A stretch of DNA of 64,000 nt from NCBI GenBank assembly GCA_903835655.1, contig CAILNT010000027.1, positions 1 to 64,000 of the forward strand, written 5' to 3'. The notes beneath the pieces were generated by a model. It was not told where the DNA came from. It saw only the letters and a list, made by a program, of their open reading frames with translations, and did not search any database. Within the stretch, counting starts at the first letter, position 1. Every line of letters starts with the position of its first letter. Below, one piece after another: positions 1-9,301 of this stretch. The translations under genes were made by a program, and so were the position numbers. Origin of the DNA: an uncultured Pseudomonadota bacterium. GTDB taxonomy: Bacteria; Pseudomonadota; Gammaproteobacteria; Burkholderiales; Thiobacillaceae.

Positions 1-139
1 CGGGTGCGCGACGACGCGCATGGTCGCCCCCTGCAAGGAGGAGCAACGCAGCCAGGCGGCTCGCCAGGCGTGCAATCGGGCGTGTAGCGGGCTCACCCAG
101 AGGGTGAGCGCGATCGAAGGCACAAACCTCAATATTCAT
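1..139 (-). CDS. Hypothetical protein, N-terminal part, truncated by window edge
   Basis: An open frame starts at ATG (139-137) behind GTGAGG and runs without a stop for 46 codons to the window edge. It lies 45 bases downstream of rnfC on the same strand, so it could be the next gene of the rnfB-nifJ-rnfC operon. The visible part begins MNIEVCAFDRAHPLGEP and then has a Leu/Ala-rich stretch (about residues 24-38). It does not look like the start of RnfD, which would be the expected neighbour in a classical rnf operon. I do not recognise the family, and the frame could be non-coding. Confidence 0.35.
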   Translation of the reverse strand, partial: MNIEVCAFDRAHPLGEPATRPIARLASRLAALLLLAGGDHARRRAP

Positions 140-184
140 GGAACCTCACGAGGGAATATGAGCGGTCAACTGAGGAATCAAGGA

Positions 185-1537
185 TCATGGTGGAGTGGCC
201 GTCGCGCGCTTGCGCAGCACGCCCTTGGCGATGCGGAACTGCTGCGCCAGAGGGATGTTGGAGGGACACACGTAGCTACAGCAGCCGCAGTCGAAGCATT
301 CGTCCAGATGATAGTGCCCGACCATGGTGTCATAGTCCCGCTGTGCCGCCAGCATGCCCAGCATGGAAGGATTCAGACCCTTGGGGCAGACCTGCACGCA
401 TTCGCCGCACTTGATGCAAGGATGGCTGCGCGCCGAGCGGGTAGCGATCTCCGCCGCCCCCAGGACCAGCACGCCGGAAGTCCCCTTGGTGATCGAGACG
501 TCGAGGGAGGCGATGGCCGGACCCATCATCGGCCCGCCCAGCACGATCTCGCGTTCATTGCCGTGCGCCCCGGTGTACTCCAGCAGGAAACGCAGCGGCG
601 TACCCAGCGGCACCAGATAGTTGCCGGGACGCGCAACCCCAGGGCCGGTGACCGTCACCACCCGCTCGATGAAGCCTTCCCCCAGAGGCAGCAGCCGGCC
701 GATGTAGGCCAGGGTCATGACGTTGCTGCCCAGCGCGCCGATTGCCGAGGCGCGCTGGCCGGTGGGGATTTCGCGCCCGAGCAGGGCATAGATCAGGGTG
801 CCCTCGGCACCCTGGGGATACTTGGTCACCACCGGCTCGACCGTGATTGCATCCTCCGGCCGCAAGGCCGCGCGCAAGGCACGAATCGCGTCCGGTTTGT
901 TGTCCTCGACGCCGACGATGCCGCGCGGCGCGCCGCAGGCCCGCATGGCCAGGCGGACGCCGGCGATCACGTCGCCCGGCTGCTCCAGCATGGTGCGGTG
1001 GTCGCAGGTCAGATAAGGCTCGCATTCCGCGCCGTTGGCGATGAAGGTGTCGATGACGGCACCTTCGGGCGGCGCGAGTTTTACGTGCGCGGGGAAGGTG
1101 GCCCCGCCCATGCCGGCGATGCCCGCATCCTGGATGGCTTGGATCAACGCCTGGCCGGAGAGCGCGGCGACGTCATGGGGCGTGCGGTAGAGCACCTGCT
1201 GGTCTGAACTCGGGTGGGTGTGGATCACGACCGAAGTGACCATGGCCCCGCTGGCGGTCATCCTGGGCTCGACGGCCCGCACCACGCCGGTGACCGGTGC
1301 ATGCACCGGCAGGGAGAAGAACCCATCGGCGCGGCCGATGGGTTCACCCCGCACCACCTCCTGGCCGGGCTTGACCAGGGCGATGGCCGGCTTGCCGATG
1401 TGCTGGGAGAGCGGCACGATCATCTCGGGCGCGAAGGGCAAGCGCCGGATGGCGAGGCCCGCCGTGTCCTTGTGGGAATCGGGGTGGATCCCGCGGGCGA
1501 AGGTCTTGCCCCTCCCGAACAGCCCACTAAACAGCAT
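185..1537 (-). CDS. rnfC: RnfC-like electron transport complex subunit
   Basis: A 450-residue RnfC/RsxC homologue, the peripheral Rnf subunit that carries two 4Fe-4S clusters and an NADH/FMN-binding domain. The NADH/FMN region shows GMGGATFP near residue 142 and NGAECEPYL near 168. Two ferredoxin-type motifs lie near the C-terminus: CIKCGECVQVCP (about 374-385) and CFDCGCCSYVCP (about 414-425). The ATG at 1537 is chosen over an in-frame TTG at 1540 because GGGGAC sits at a suitable distance. The gene follows nifJ by 33 bases and is probably cotranscribed with rnfB-nifJ. The length is normal for RnfC, without the long Ala/Lys tail of some homologues. Inference: it passes electrons between NAD(H) and the PFOR/RnfB ferredoxin pool. 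Confidence 0.9.
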   Translation of the reverse strand: MLFSGLFGRGKTFARGIHPDSHKDTAGLAIRRLPFAPEMIVPLSQHIGKPAIALVKPGQEVVRGEPIGRADGFFSLPVHAPVTGVVRAVEPRMTASGAMVTSVVIHTHPSSDQQVLYRTPHDVAALSGQALIQAIQDAGIAGMGGATFPAHVKLAPPEGAVIDTFIANGAECEPYLTCDHRTMLEQPGDVIAGVRLAMRACGAPRGIVGVEDNKPDAIRALRAALRPEDAITVEPVVTKYPQGAEGTLIYALLGREIPTGQRASAIGALGSNVMTLAYIGRLLPLGEGFIERVVTVTGPGVARPGNYLVPLGTPLRFLLEYTGAHGNEREIVLGGPMMGPAIASLDVSITKGTSGVLVLGAAEIATRSARSHPCIKCGECVQVCPKGLNPSMLGMLAAQRDYDTMVGHYHLDECFDCGCCSYVCPSNIPLAQQFRIAKGVLRKRATATPP

Positions 1538-1570
1538 CAAAATGTCCCCTCTGCACTCATCGCTCGGCCC

Positions 1571-4500
1571 TCAATTGAACTTGGCCGCGCGCTGCAGGAG
1601 CTTGGCCGCGTCCGGCTCGTTCGGGTTCCAGGGTGTGCCCGGGTGTATGCAACTGGCGGTGCATTTCTCCGCCGCCTTGACGATGTCCTTGTACGAGCCG
1701 CCTTGAGGATGGATCACCACGGTCTTCTTCTGCTCGTTGTACGCGAAAACCTTGGGATTGATCTTCATGCATTCGTCGCAGGCGGTGCATTCCGGGGTAT
1801 CTACCCACACCGGCTCATAGCCACCCTCCGCCCGAATCGCGACCGGTGCCACCGCGGCTGCCGCATCGATGGGAACGCCCGCACCGAACGACGCCAGGCT
1901 GGCGCTGAGCTTCTGCAGGATTTCCGTGCGCGCACGGGAAGCGATCGCCTCCTCGTCCACCGCAGGTTGGCCCAAGCCTGCCATGCCTTTTAACTGGCGC
2001 CAGAAACTCTGGCGTTCTTCGGTGGAACGAACCAGGTCGGCCGACACCAATACCCGCATCAGCTGGTTTTTCTTGTCCACCGCCCAGATGTAGGGGAAAA
2101 GGCCCTCGCGCTCGTCCTGGGCCAGTTCCAGGAGTTCCACCAGGGGCAGCATGGTGTCGTTCCAGGTGTCCTTCGGTGCCTTGCGGAAATGCTTGGCAAA
2201 GCGGCCCTCGGTCAATGCGAAATCCGCGAACGTGACGGGCAGGGTCATCTTCTGCGTCGCTCCCTCCTCGTCCGCATAGCTCAAAGTGTACTCGGGCCAA
2301 GCACTCTCCATGGCCGGGTTGCCCTCCAGGCTCAGGCATTCGTCGAAAGTCACGCCCTGGTCGGGGTCGTACTTCACCAGCGGATAGGCGCGGGACTCCA
2401 CCGCCAGTTTCGATTGTTCGACGGAACGATCGTCACCGACGCCGTGTTCCACCGGGCAGCAGGTGTAGATGTTGAACAGGGCCGGGCGGCGGCTGTTGAG
2501 GCCGTCGATATAGCCCTCGATCAGATGGGTCGGGTTGGCGATGCTGGACTGGAGTACGTAGGCGCTGCGATGCGCCATGCCGATCAGGCTCATCTCCTTG
2601 CGAATCTCCTGCTTGCCCTTCATGGCGCTGCCATAGGGGGCCATGTCCGCCACCTGGCCGACGAAGGTGGCCGTGGAAGCCTGACCGCCGGTGTTCGAAT
2701 AGACCTGGGTGTCCACTACCATGATCTTCACCGGCTTACCCGTCATGAGTGCGCGCGACAGGTTCTGGAAGCCGATGTCATACATGGCGCCGTCGCCGCC
2801 CACCGCGACCACGGGCGGGCACAGATGCCATTCCTCGTCGCTGAAGTCATGCCAGGAGAGATGGGTGAACATGGACTCGTGTTGCGCCGGGTTGTAACCC
2901 TGGTCGAGTTCCAGTTCGGCCTGGCGCACCGCCTTGAAGCCTTCCGCCATCTTCGCCATATGGCCCTCGAACAGCCCCAGGGCCACCGAAGGAGCATCCT
3001 GGAAGAGGTGATTGGTCCAGGGGAAGGGATAGGGGTTGAACGGATAGGTCGACGCCCACACCGAGGTGCAACCGGTGGAGTTGACGATGCCCATCTCCGC
3101 GCGGCCGCGATGCGTCGGGCCTTCCACGTAACGCCAGCGCAGATCCCGCAATTTTTCCAGGAGCTGGCTCACCCAGGTCAACCACTGCGGATCGATCGGC
3201 CTGCCTTCGCCCGCCGCCAGGAGGCTGCCCGACAGGTTGGACAGGGTCAAATCCTGGCCCTTGTGCGCCGCCACCGCCAGCATCACGGCGCGAGGGTCGG
3301 TGAGGTCCACGCTTTCCGTGAGCTTCATGCGCAGATGTTTCTCCAGCCCCAGGATCAGGCCATCGAGCTTGTCCACGAACTGTTTGACACGGGGCTGCAT
3401 CAAGGCCGTCACCGTGCTGGTGAACAGATGGATGGCGGTCTTTTCGCCGCAGCCCATGCAAGCGCCATCGCCACAGGCCATGGAATTGTAATTGCGCTTG
3501 TCGAGCAGTAGGGTCTCGAGCGCGCCGATCTTCTCGTCCAGATTGTCGATGCGGATGAATTTCTGCGGCGTGGTGGGCAGATCCAGCCAGAAATTCCAGT
3601 CGCGTCGCAACTCGGCCACACTCGCCTCGCTCTGGGGAATCATCTTCAGTGCGTCGTCGCTACAGACCTCGACACACAAGCGGCAACCCTTGCAGGTATA
3701 GGGATTGATGGTGATCGAGAACAGGCCTCCGGCACCCTGGGCCTTCTTCTCCCGGGTGGTCCAGTAAGGCTTGGTGGTGGCGAACTTGAAGCCGCCCAGG
3801 GACTGGCGCAGAAGCTCGAATTCCGCCTCGAGGTGAGTGCGATCCTCGCCATCGGCGGGCATCTTGGCCAGGTCGTCCGCCAGGGTCGCATCGATGGCAG
3901 CCGCCATCAGGGCACGCACGTCCAGGCCTTCGCGCTCCAGGCTGGAACGCAGCTTCTTCTCCATGGCGCGCGCGGCGCGGCGCAGGAAGCGGGTCGGCCG
4001 GCCGCCGATCTCGATCTTCTGGATGGCGTTGTTGAATATTTCGCCCACTTCGCTGACCAGGCCGGGGATGGCCGAGTCCGGGCAGACCGTGTAGCAATTG
4101 CCGCAGGCGGTGCAGTTTTCCGCGACCCATTCCGGATGTTCGAAACGGATCTGGGTCATGTCGCGGAACACGCCAGTCAGGGCGGGAATCAGGGATAGGC
4201 CGATGAAGGGATCCACCAGGTTGTCCGAACCCTGGCCCTTCGCATAGAAATTGCCGGTTTGCTCCCAGAAACGGTGGATGTCGGCGGCATGGCCGTCGCC
4301 TTCGGGCAGATACCGCAGCATCACCGGCAAGGCGGCTTCCTGGCGCACCTGGCTCAAGCGCGCCCCAATCTGCTTCACTTCAGGCGGAATCTCGACCAAC
4401 TCGGAATAGCCGCGCTTGACCACGCGCAGGTTGTCGTCCACCACGCGCTTGCCCTTGCTGCCGAACTTGTGTTTGAGCTGATTCTCGATGGCCAGGAACA

Positions 4501-6511
4501 GGGATTCCTCGGAAAAGCCCGCTTTCTCCATCACATTGGAAGCATGGAAGAAGGCGCCCTGGAAGGTGTTGCCCTGCATCCGCAGTTGCAGGTCGGGGTT
4601 GGTGGCTTCTTCGCGGGCGATCTTGAAGGCGTCCAGGAAGTAGACGCGGATGCCGTGTTCGACGATGTGTTTTTGCACATGCACCGGGAAACCCGCCCAG
4701 ACCGCCTCGGGGCTCGTCAGGCTGCTCTGGATGATGAACACCCCGCCCTGATCGAGGCCGGCCACCGCATTGGTGTGGAGAAAGACTTGGGGATCGGGCG
4801 ACATCACGATGTCCACGTGGTCGTATTCGCAATTGACGCGAATCGGCTCGGGCGCCGCGGACAGGTAATACGTGGTGGGCTGCCCCTTCTTTTCCGAACC
4901 GTACTTGGGATTGGCCTTGATGTCCCAGCCCAGCAACTCGAACAAGGTCATGGCCAGGTTCTTGCCGGTGGTCACCATGCCCCAGCCGCCCACGGAGTGC
5001 ATGCGCACGGCGATGCCGCCCGGGGGGAGGAGGTTGGGGTTTTCCGAACCGCGCAAGGCGAGGTGCTTGATCTTCGGGTAGGCAGCCAGGAGTTCCTGCA
5101 TCTGGATCTCCTGCTTGGGGCTGGCAGCCTGCTCGCGCACGAACTCCACGCTGAGGTAGAAAAACTTCCGTTTCCCGCCCTCGGGCAGCATGTTCTCCAC
5201 CGCGGCCAGCAGGTCGCGCGGTTGCAGGTCGCGCGAACCCAGGCCGTAGCAGCCGGAATAGAGCCGCGGCAGGTCGCGGGCAGCGTAGCTGGCATAGCCC
5301 TCGTAGGCCGGCTCGCCCATGCCATTTTCCACGCACTTGCTGACCGTGGCGCGCACCTCGCGCATCAGCGGCAGATCTTCGGCCAGCGGCTGATCGGTGC
5401 GTTCCAGCACCGCCACGCCCTTCTTGCCCTTGAGTACCTGGCCCAACAGGGCACCGGGGAAGGGCCGGAACATGGTGAGATTGACCACGCCCACCTTGAT
5501 CTTCCGATGCTCGCGCATCCAGTCGGCCAGTGCCTCGGCCTGCACGCACATGGAACCCTGGCCCAGAATCAGGTAGTCGGCATCCTCGCAGCGATAGGCC
5601 GCCACCCGGCTGTAGCCGCGGCCGGTCAGTTCGGCGTACTCGGCCATGCAACGGTCGGTGATCTCCGGGATGTGATCGAAGTAATAGGGGCGCTGCGCGG
5701 CCACCGACTGCATGTAGGCGTCCTGATTCGCCACCGGGCCCGAAGACACCGGGAGATCCACGTCCCACAGGGCGGGCACGCGGCGCCGCCGGGGGCCGTA
5801 GAGCATCGCCTGAGCGGGCGTGGGTGCGTCGATGAGATCACTCGGCCGCCCCAGGTATTCGGCCACCAGATCCCGTTCTGGCACCAGGACCGGCTCGATC
5901 AGATGGGTGGTCAGGAAGCCATCCATGCCCATGATGGCCGGGGTCAGCGTGAGTTCGGCAACCTTGCGCGCGATCAGGTTCAAGTCGGCGGCTTCCTGCG
6001 CATTCTTGGCCATGACCTGAATGAAGCCGGTGTCGTCGACGCAGTGATAGTCGTCGTGGCCGGCATGCACGTTGAGCGTGGCCTTGGTGATGGCGCGGCA
6101 GCCCATGTTGAGGACGTAGGGCAGGCGTTTGCCCACGGCGCCATAGAGGGATTCGTGCATGAATGCCACGCCTTGCGCCGAACTGAAGTTCACCGCGCGC
6201 AAGCCGGTCATGGACATGCCCGCGGTCACGCCGGCGGCGGCATGCTCGGATTCGGGCTCGACGAAGATCAGGGGGTTGCCAGAGGTGTTGACATATCCCG
6301 CGGACACCGCCTCGGCCCAGTATTCGCCCATCTGGGTGGAAGGCGTGATGGGGTAGGCGCCGGCGGCGTCCGAAGCCTCGCGCTCGACCAGGATCACGGC
6401 GGTGTTGCCGTCGATGGCATCACGCACGCCGGGGTATTTCACCGGCCTGGCCTGCGCCTTGTGAGAGGAGCCGGAATCCAGCAGATGTTTGTCTAAGAGC
6501 TTCTTGAACAT
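1571..6511 (-). CDS. nifJ: Giant pyruvate:ferredoxin (flavodoxin) oxidoreductase
   Basis: A 1646-residue 2-oxoacid:ferredoxin oxidoreductase, far longer than the usual 1170-1200 residues of NifJ. Visible elements in order are the substrate-binding motif YPITPS at 53-58, a first CxxCxxCxxxCP cluster near 798, a second (CKGCRLCVEVC) near 938, the cysteine-rich entry to the ThDP domain (CGDGACMGCGEK, about 1010), a GDGAMYDIG ThDP motif near 1237 followed by YSNTGGQ, and an extra C-terminal ferredoxin-like segment. That last segment has CTACDEC near 1573 and a distant CTASC near 1615. About 130 residues separate the two central clusters. Reaction by family: pyruvate + CoA + oxidised ferredoxin to acetyl-CoA + CO2 + reduced ferredoxin. 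The start is the ATG at 6511 behind GGGGGAG; an upstream in-frame extension to 6589 is unlikely. It sits between rnfB and rnfC, which suggests direct electron coupling. Confidence 0.9.
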   Translation of the reverse strand: MFKKLLDKHLLDSGSSHKAQARPVKYPGVRDAIDGNTAVILVEREASDAAGAYPITPSTQMGEYWAEAVSAGYVNTSGNPLIFVEPESEHAAAGVTAGMSMTGLRAVNFSSAQGVAFMHESLYGAVGKRLPYVLNMGCRAITKATLNVHAGHDDYHCVDDTGFIQVMAKNAQEAADLNLIARKVAELTLTPAIMGMDGFLTTHLIEPVLVPERDLVAEYLGRPSDLIDAPTPAQAMLYGPRRRRVPALWDVDLPVSSGPVANQDAYMQSVAAQRPYYFDHIPEITDRCMAEYAELTGRGYSRVAAYRCEDADYLILGQGSMCVQAEALADWMREHRKIKVGVVNLTMFRPFPGALLGQVLKGKKGVAVLERTDQPLAEDLPLMREVRATVSKCVENGMGEPAYEGYASYAARDLPRLYSGCYGLGSRDLQPRDLLAAVENMLPEGGKRKFFYLSVEFVREQAASPKQEIQMQELLAAYPKIKHLALRGSENPNLLPPGGIAVRMHSVGGWGMVTTGKNLAMTLFELLGWDIKANPKYGSEKKGQPTTYYLSAAPEPIRVNCEYDHVDIVMSPDPQVFLHTNAVAGLDQGGVFIIQSSLTSPEAVWAGFPVHVQKHIVEHGIRVYFLDAFKIAREEATNPDLQLRMQGNTFQGAFFHASNVMEKAGFSEESLFLAIENQLKHKFGSKGKRVVDDNLRVVKRGYSELVEIPPEVKQIGARLSQVRQEAALPVMLRYLPEGDGHAADIHRFWEQTGNFYAKGQGSDNLVDPFIGLSLIPALTGVFRDMTQIRFEHPEWVAENCTACGNCYTVCPDSAIPGLVSEVGEIFNNAIQKIEIGGRPTRFLRRAARAMEKKLRSSLEREGLDVRALMAAAIDATLADDLAKMPADGEDRTHLEAEFELLRQSLGGFKFATTKPYWTTREKKAQGAGGLFSITINPYTCKGCRLCVEVCSDDALKMIPQSEASVAELRRDWNFWLDLPTTPQKFIRIDNLDEKIGALETLLLDKRNYNSMACGDGACMGCGEKTAIHLFTSTVTALMQPRVKQFVDKLDGLILGLEKHLRMKLTESVDLTDPRAVMLAVAAHKGQDLTLSNLSGSLLAAGEGRPIDPQWLTWVSQLLEKLRDLRWRYVEGPTHRGRAEMGIVNSTGCTSVWASTYPFNPYPFPWTNHLFQDAPSVALGLFEGHMAKMAEGFKAVRQAELELDQGYNPAQHESMFTHLSWHDFSDEEWHLCPPVVAVGGDGAMYDIGFQNLSRALMTGKPVKIMVVDTQVYSNTGGQASTATFVGQVADMAPYGSAMKGKQEIRKEMSLIGMAHRSAYVLQSSIANPTHLIEGYIDGLNSRRPALFNIYTCCPVEHGVGDDRSVEQSKLAVESRAYPLVKYDPDQGVTFDECLSLEGNPAMESAWPEYTLSYADEEGATQKMTLPVTFADFALTEGRFAKHFRKAPKDTWNDTMLPLVELLELAQDEREGLFPYIWAVDKKNQLMRVLVSADLVRSTEERQSFWRQLKGMAGLGQPAVDEEAIASRARTEILQKLSASLASFGAGVPIDAAAAVAPVAIRAEGGYEPVWVDTPECTACDECMKINPKVFAYNEQKKTVVIHPQGGSYKDIVKAAEKCTASCIHPGTPWNPNEPDAAKLLQRAAKFN

Positions 6512-6606
6512 GGTCACTCCCCCGCTAAGGGATGATGAATAGAGAATTCGGGATGGCTGGACGCCCGGATGGGCGACTCGAACAGGCAACGAGCATCAGA
6601 GCACAT

Positions 6607-7479
6607 TCATGACCTCGCCGCCACCGGCAGAGCAGTAATGCGGAAGACCTTCTTCGCCGACTTGCCCTTGAGCACCTGGTTGCCCTCCAGCCAGACGATG
6701 GCCCCGGTGGGACAGCGTTCGATGGCATCGGTTTTGGCCAGGGTATTTCGGGTGTAATCGACCACCGCCAGGTTGTTTTCCAGGCGAATCAATCCGGGTG
6801 CGGCATCGGTCACGCAACGACCGCAGGCGGTACAGGCCACGGCGCATTGCGCCTCGGCGGTGTCGCCATCGGCGTGGCTCTTGCAGGCGACCCAGAGCTT
6901 GTTGGACAGCGCTTGCAGCGAAAACAGGTCCTTGGGGCAGACTTCGACGCAGTCGCCGCAGGCCGTGCAGAGGGCGGCATCCACCACCGGCAGGTCGAAG
7001 GCGCTCATGGTGATGGCATCGAAATCGCACACCGCAGCGCAATCCCCCACCCCAAGACAGCCCCAGGCGCAAGCCTTGCCGCCTCCGCCCACTGTCGCGG
7101 CCGCGCGGCAGGTGGAAATGCCGTCGTAGTGGGCGCGCATGTGCGCGACATGGGCGCCCCCGGCGCAGGCCAGGCGGGCGACGCGCTTCTCCACCTGACC
7201 CAGGGCCACCCCCAGCAACCTGGCGATGCCGGCATTCTTGTCCGGATCGTTCACGCTGCAACGGGCCGGCTCGACGTGCCCCGCTACCACCTCCTCGGCA
7301 AAGTTACGGCAACCCGCCATGCCGCAGGAGCCGCAGTTGGCATGGGGCAGCATCTCCTCCACCTGATCGATGCGCGGATCTTCATACACATACAGCCGCT
7401 TGTTGGCCTGCGCCAACAACCAGGCCAGCAAAATACCCAGGGCTGCCATGAAAAGGCCGGTAAGGGCGACGTCCGTCAA
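6607..7479 (-). CDS. rnfB: RnfB-like iron-sulfur electron transport subunit
   Basis: A 290-residue RnfB/RsxB homologue. An N-terminal membrane helix (about 5-25) is followed by the RnfB-type 4Fe-4S domain with C49, C52, C57 and C74 in the NCGSCGMAGC context. Further cysteine-rich modules follow, including CTACGDCVEVCP and CTACGRC. The start is inferred to be TTG at 7479: a perfect AGGAGG lies eight bases upstream, and a later ATG would remove the membrane helix. It is the first gene of the minus-strand rnfB-nifJ-rnfC unit; the ends are 95 bases from nifJ. Genes for the membrane subunits RnfA, D, E and G are not in the window, so this may not be a complete ion-pumping Rnf complex. Confidence 0.88.
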   Translation of the reverse strand: MTDVALTGLFMAALGILLAWLLAQANKRLYVYEDPRIDQVEEMLPHANCGSCGMAGCRNFAEEVVAGHVEPARCSVNDPDKNAGIARLLGVALGQVEKRVARLACAGGAHVAHMRAHYDGISTCRAAATVGGGGKACAWGCLGVGDCAAVCDFDAITMSAFDLPVVDAALCTACGDCVEVCPKDLFSLQALSNKLWVACKSHADGDTAEAQCAVACTACGRCVTDAAPGLIRLENNLAVVDYTRNTLAKTDAIERCPTGAIVWLEGNQVLKGKSAKKVFRITALPVAARS

Positions 7480-7507
7480 ATCGATCGCCTCCTATACCCG
7501 ATTAAAT

Positions 7508-7536
7508 TTGTCAACATAATCAATGCCCTATATAAG
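7508..7536 (+). promoter_or_regulatory. Predicted sigma-70 promoter for the ferredoxin-NADP reductase gene
   Basis: TTGTCA (7508-7513), a 17-base spacer and TATAAG (7531-7536) lie in an AT-rich stretch between the divergent rnfB and reductase genes. The predicted start near 7543 gives a leader of about 115 bases before the ATG at 7658. The promoter for rnfB must lie in the same interval, but no equally good match was seen on the minus strand. Confidence 0.5.
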
Positions 7537-7657
7537 GATTTTCGTATACTATTTGTTTTTCGCTGGCAGAGGTATGACTATATTTTTTTGCCTTGCCTCC
7601 TGCCTTGCTCCTTGTGCATCCGGAACCCTCCCCCTGCCGAACCTCTGGACCTCTACC

Positions 7658-8518
7658 ATGACCCAAAGCGAATACCCGCAAGGCCTCAGCGACACCCACG
7701 AGGCCACCATTCTGTCCTCCACCCGCTATACGCCCGAGACGACGGACGAGGTCCGCCAGATCGTACTGACCCTGAACGAGCCCTCGTTCTACTATCTCGA
7801 AGGCCAGACCATAGGCGTGCTCGTGCCTGGGCCACACCCCTTCGGCAACGCTTTCCATCATCGCTACTACACCCTCGCCCACGTGCGCCAGACCGAGCAG
7901 GGCGTGGAACTGGAATTGCTGGTGCGGCGTTGCTTCTACATCGACGAGGTCTCCGGCGAAGAGTATCCAGGCATCGCTTCCAACTACCTGTGCAATGCGC
8001 AAACCGGCGACCGGATCTCCCTCACCGGCCCCCACGCCAGCCCGTTCTGGATACCCGCGGACAAGGAATACAACCTCCTCATGCTGGGCACCGGCACCGG
8101 CATCGCGCCATTTCGCGCCTTCCTGCGCAGGATCTACCAGGAGCAAAAGGACTGGAAGGGCAAGGTTCGGCTCTATTACGGGGCCAAGACCGGTACCGAC
8201 ATGCTCTACATGAACGACGTCAACAACGACCTCAGCCTCTACTATGACCAGGAGACCTTCCAGGCCATCCAGGCGGTGGGCAAAAGCCTGCTCGGCGACG
8301 AGGGTGACGCATTGAAGGGGGGCGTGGCCGACCATGCCGCCGATATCTGGAAACTGATCCAGGAACCCAAGACCCACGTCTACCTCGCCGGCATGAAGAA
8401 GATCGCCACGGCCCTGGACGAAGTCATGGTCCAGACCGCAGGTTCCAGCGAACTGTGGCTACAGACCAAGGAGCGGCTCATCCAGGAGCGGCGCTGGTCG
8501 GAATTGACCTACCAGTAA
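7658..8518 (+). CDS. petH: Plant-type ferredoxin-NADP(+) reductase
   Basis: A 286-residue FAD-dependent reductase that exchanges electrons between ferredoxin or flavodoxin and NADP(H). The FAD motif RxYT is RYYT at 69-72, the nucleotide-binding GTGTGIAPF is at 144-152, and a CxG-type region is replaced by YLAGMKK near 245. The C-terminus ends RWSELTYQ, which resembles the aromatic end of plant-type FNRs. The ATG at 7658 is chosen; an in-frame ATG at 7574 would add a hydrophobic leader that makes no sense for a cytosolic FNR and has poor ribosome-site spacing. It is transcribed away from rnfB-nifJ-rnfC. Inference: PFOR feeds ferredoxin and this enzyme makes NADPH, or the reverse when acetyl-CoA is carboxylated. 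Confidence 0.85.
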   Translation: MTQSEYPQGLSDTHEATILSSTRYTPETTDEVRQIVLTLNEPSFYYLEGQTIGVLVPGPHPFGNAFHHRYYTLAHVRQTEQGVELELLVRRCFYIDEVSGEEYPGIASNYLCNAQTGDRISLTGPHASPFWIPADKEYNLLMLGTGTGIAPFRAFLRRIYQEQKDWKGKVRLYYGAKTGTDMLYMNDVNNDLSLYYDQETFQAIQAVGKSLLGDEGDALKGGVADHAADIWKLIQEPKTHVYLAGMKKIATALDEVMVQTAGSSELWLQTKERLIQERRWSELTYQ

Positions 8519-8676
8519 ACTTCGGGCCCTCCCGTGGGGACCGTGCCTGGCCGGCGCGGCGCCCCAGCTGCAATTCGCCGATGGATACGTTTACCCGGCG
8601 TGGGCGTGTTGGTGCTCCGATATCCGGGTACTCATGGTTCGGGCACCTGCAACTCCAGTCGTACGTTGCACGTCCA

Positions 8677-9213
8677 TCAGTCGCGCGCGGGTTCCATCAC
8701 CGCGTCGAGGTTGAGGTTGTCGCAGTATTCGAAGAAGTCGCCGCGCAGGGTCGGCAGGTGCATGTCGCCGGGTATGCCTACGGTCATGTTGACCGAGAAC
8801 ATGGCGGTGCCGGTGTGCGGTGCCGGATAGGTGTCGGTCGTGAGCTCTTCGATGTTGATACCCTGGCGCGCGAAGAAATCGGCCAGGCTGTGAACGATGC
8901 CGGGATGATCCATCGCCACCACGTTCACCCGGTAAGGCACCTGTGGCGTCTTGCGCTCGGCCGGGCGGGTGCGCTTGTGGATGATGGCCAGGCCAAGTTC
9001 GGTGCCGATCGAGTCGAGCCGGTCTTCCAACTTGGAGAGCGCGTTCCATGGCCCGGAAGTCAGCATCAGGATGGCGAATTGCCCACCTAGCACCGCCATG
9101 CGGGATTCCTCTATGTTGCAGCCGGCTTCAGCGATGCGACTGGTGAAGCGCTGAACCAGGCCGACCTTGTCTTCGCCGGCGGCGGTGATGGCCAGGTAGT
9201 CGATGTTGCTCAT
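8677..9213 (-). CDS. gcvR: Glycine cleavage system repressor-type double ACT protein
   Basis: A 178-residue protein made of two ACT domains. The first begins near residue 3 (ITAAGEDKVGLVQRF) and the second near 95 (VVAMDHPGIVHSLADFF). This is the architecture of GcvR, which in enteric bacteria binds GcvA and relieves gcv activation when glycine is low. The start is the ATG at 9213. It is convergent with the reductase gene and divergent from tatD, so it is probably monocistronic. No gcvA or gcvTHP is in the window, so the regulatory role is transferred from the family. The 158 bases downstream to the reductase stop hold no clear terminator. Confidence 0.8.
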   Translation of the reverse strand: MSNIDYLAITAAGEDKVGLVQRFTSRIAEAGCNIEESRMAVLGGQFAILMLTSGPWNALSKLEDRLDSIGTELGLAIIHKRTRPAERKTPQVPYRVNVVAMDHPGIVHSLADFFARQGINIEELTTDTYPAPHTGTAMFSVNMTVGIPGDMHLPTLRGDFFEYCDNLNLDAVMEPARD

Positions 9214-9301
9214 GGCGTTTCCATTCAGGTTGCGACGATGCATCGCATTGTAGCCAGTGCACCGCGTGCGGCCTACCGCGGCGGGAAGGCATAATCCGCG
9301 G

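Noticed and set aside
20-1207. 395-codon frame opposite rnfC
   Set aside because: Antisense of the well-supported rnfC; low-complexity translation.
4259-6496. Long open frame (745 codons) on the plus strand opposite nifJ
   Set aside because: It mirrors the real PFOR gene in a high-GC sequence; its translation is His/Arg/Gly-rich with no domain.
7508-7523. FNR (anaerobic regulator) box near TTGTCAACATAATCAA
   Set aside because: Only the right half ATCAA fits at the correct spacing; the left half should be TTGAT but is GTCAA.
7574-7657. In-frame N-terminal extension of the ferredoxin-NADP reductase with a hydrophobic leader
   Set aside because: FNR is cytosolic and the upstream ATG has poor ribosome-site spacing; kept only as an alternative.
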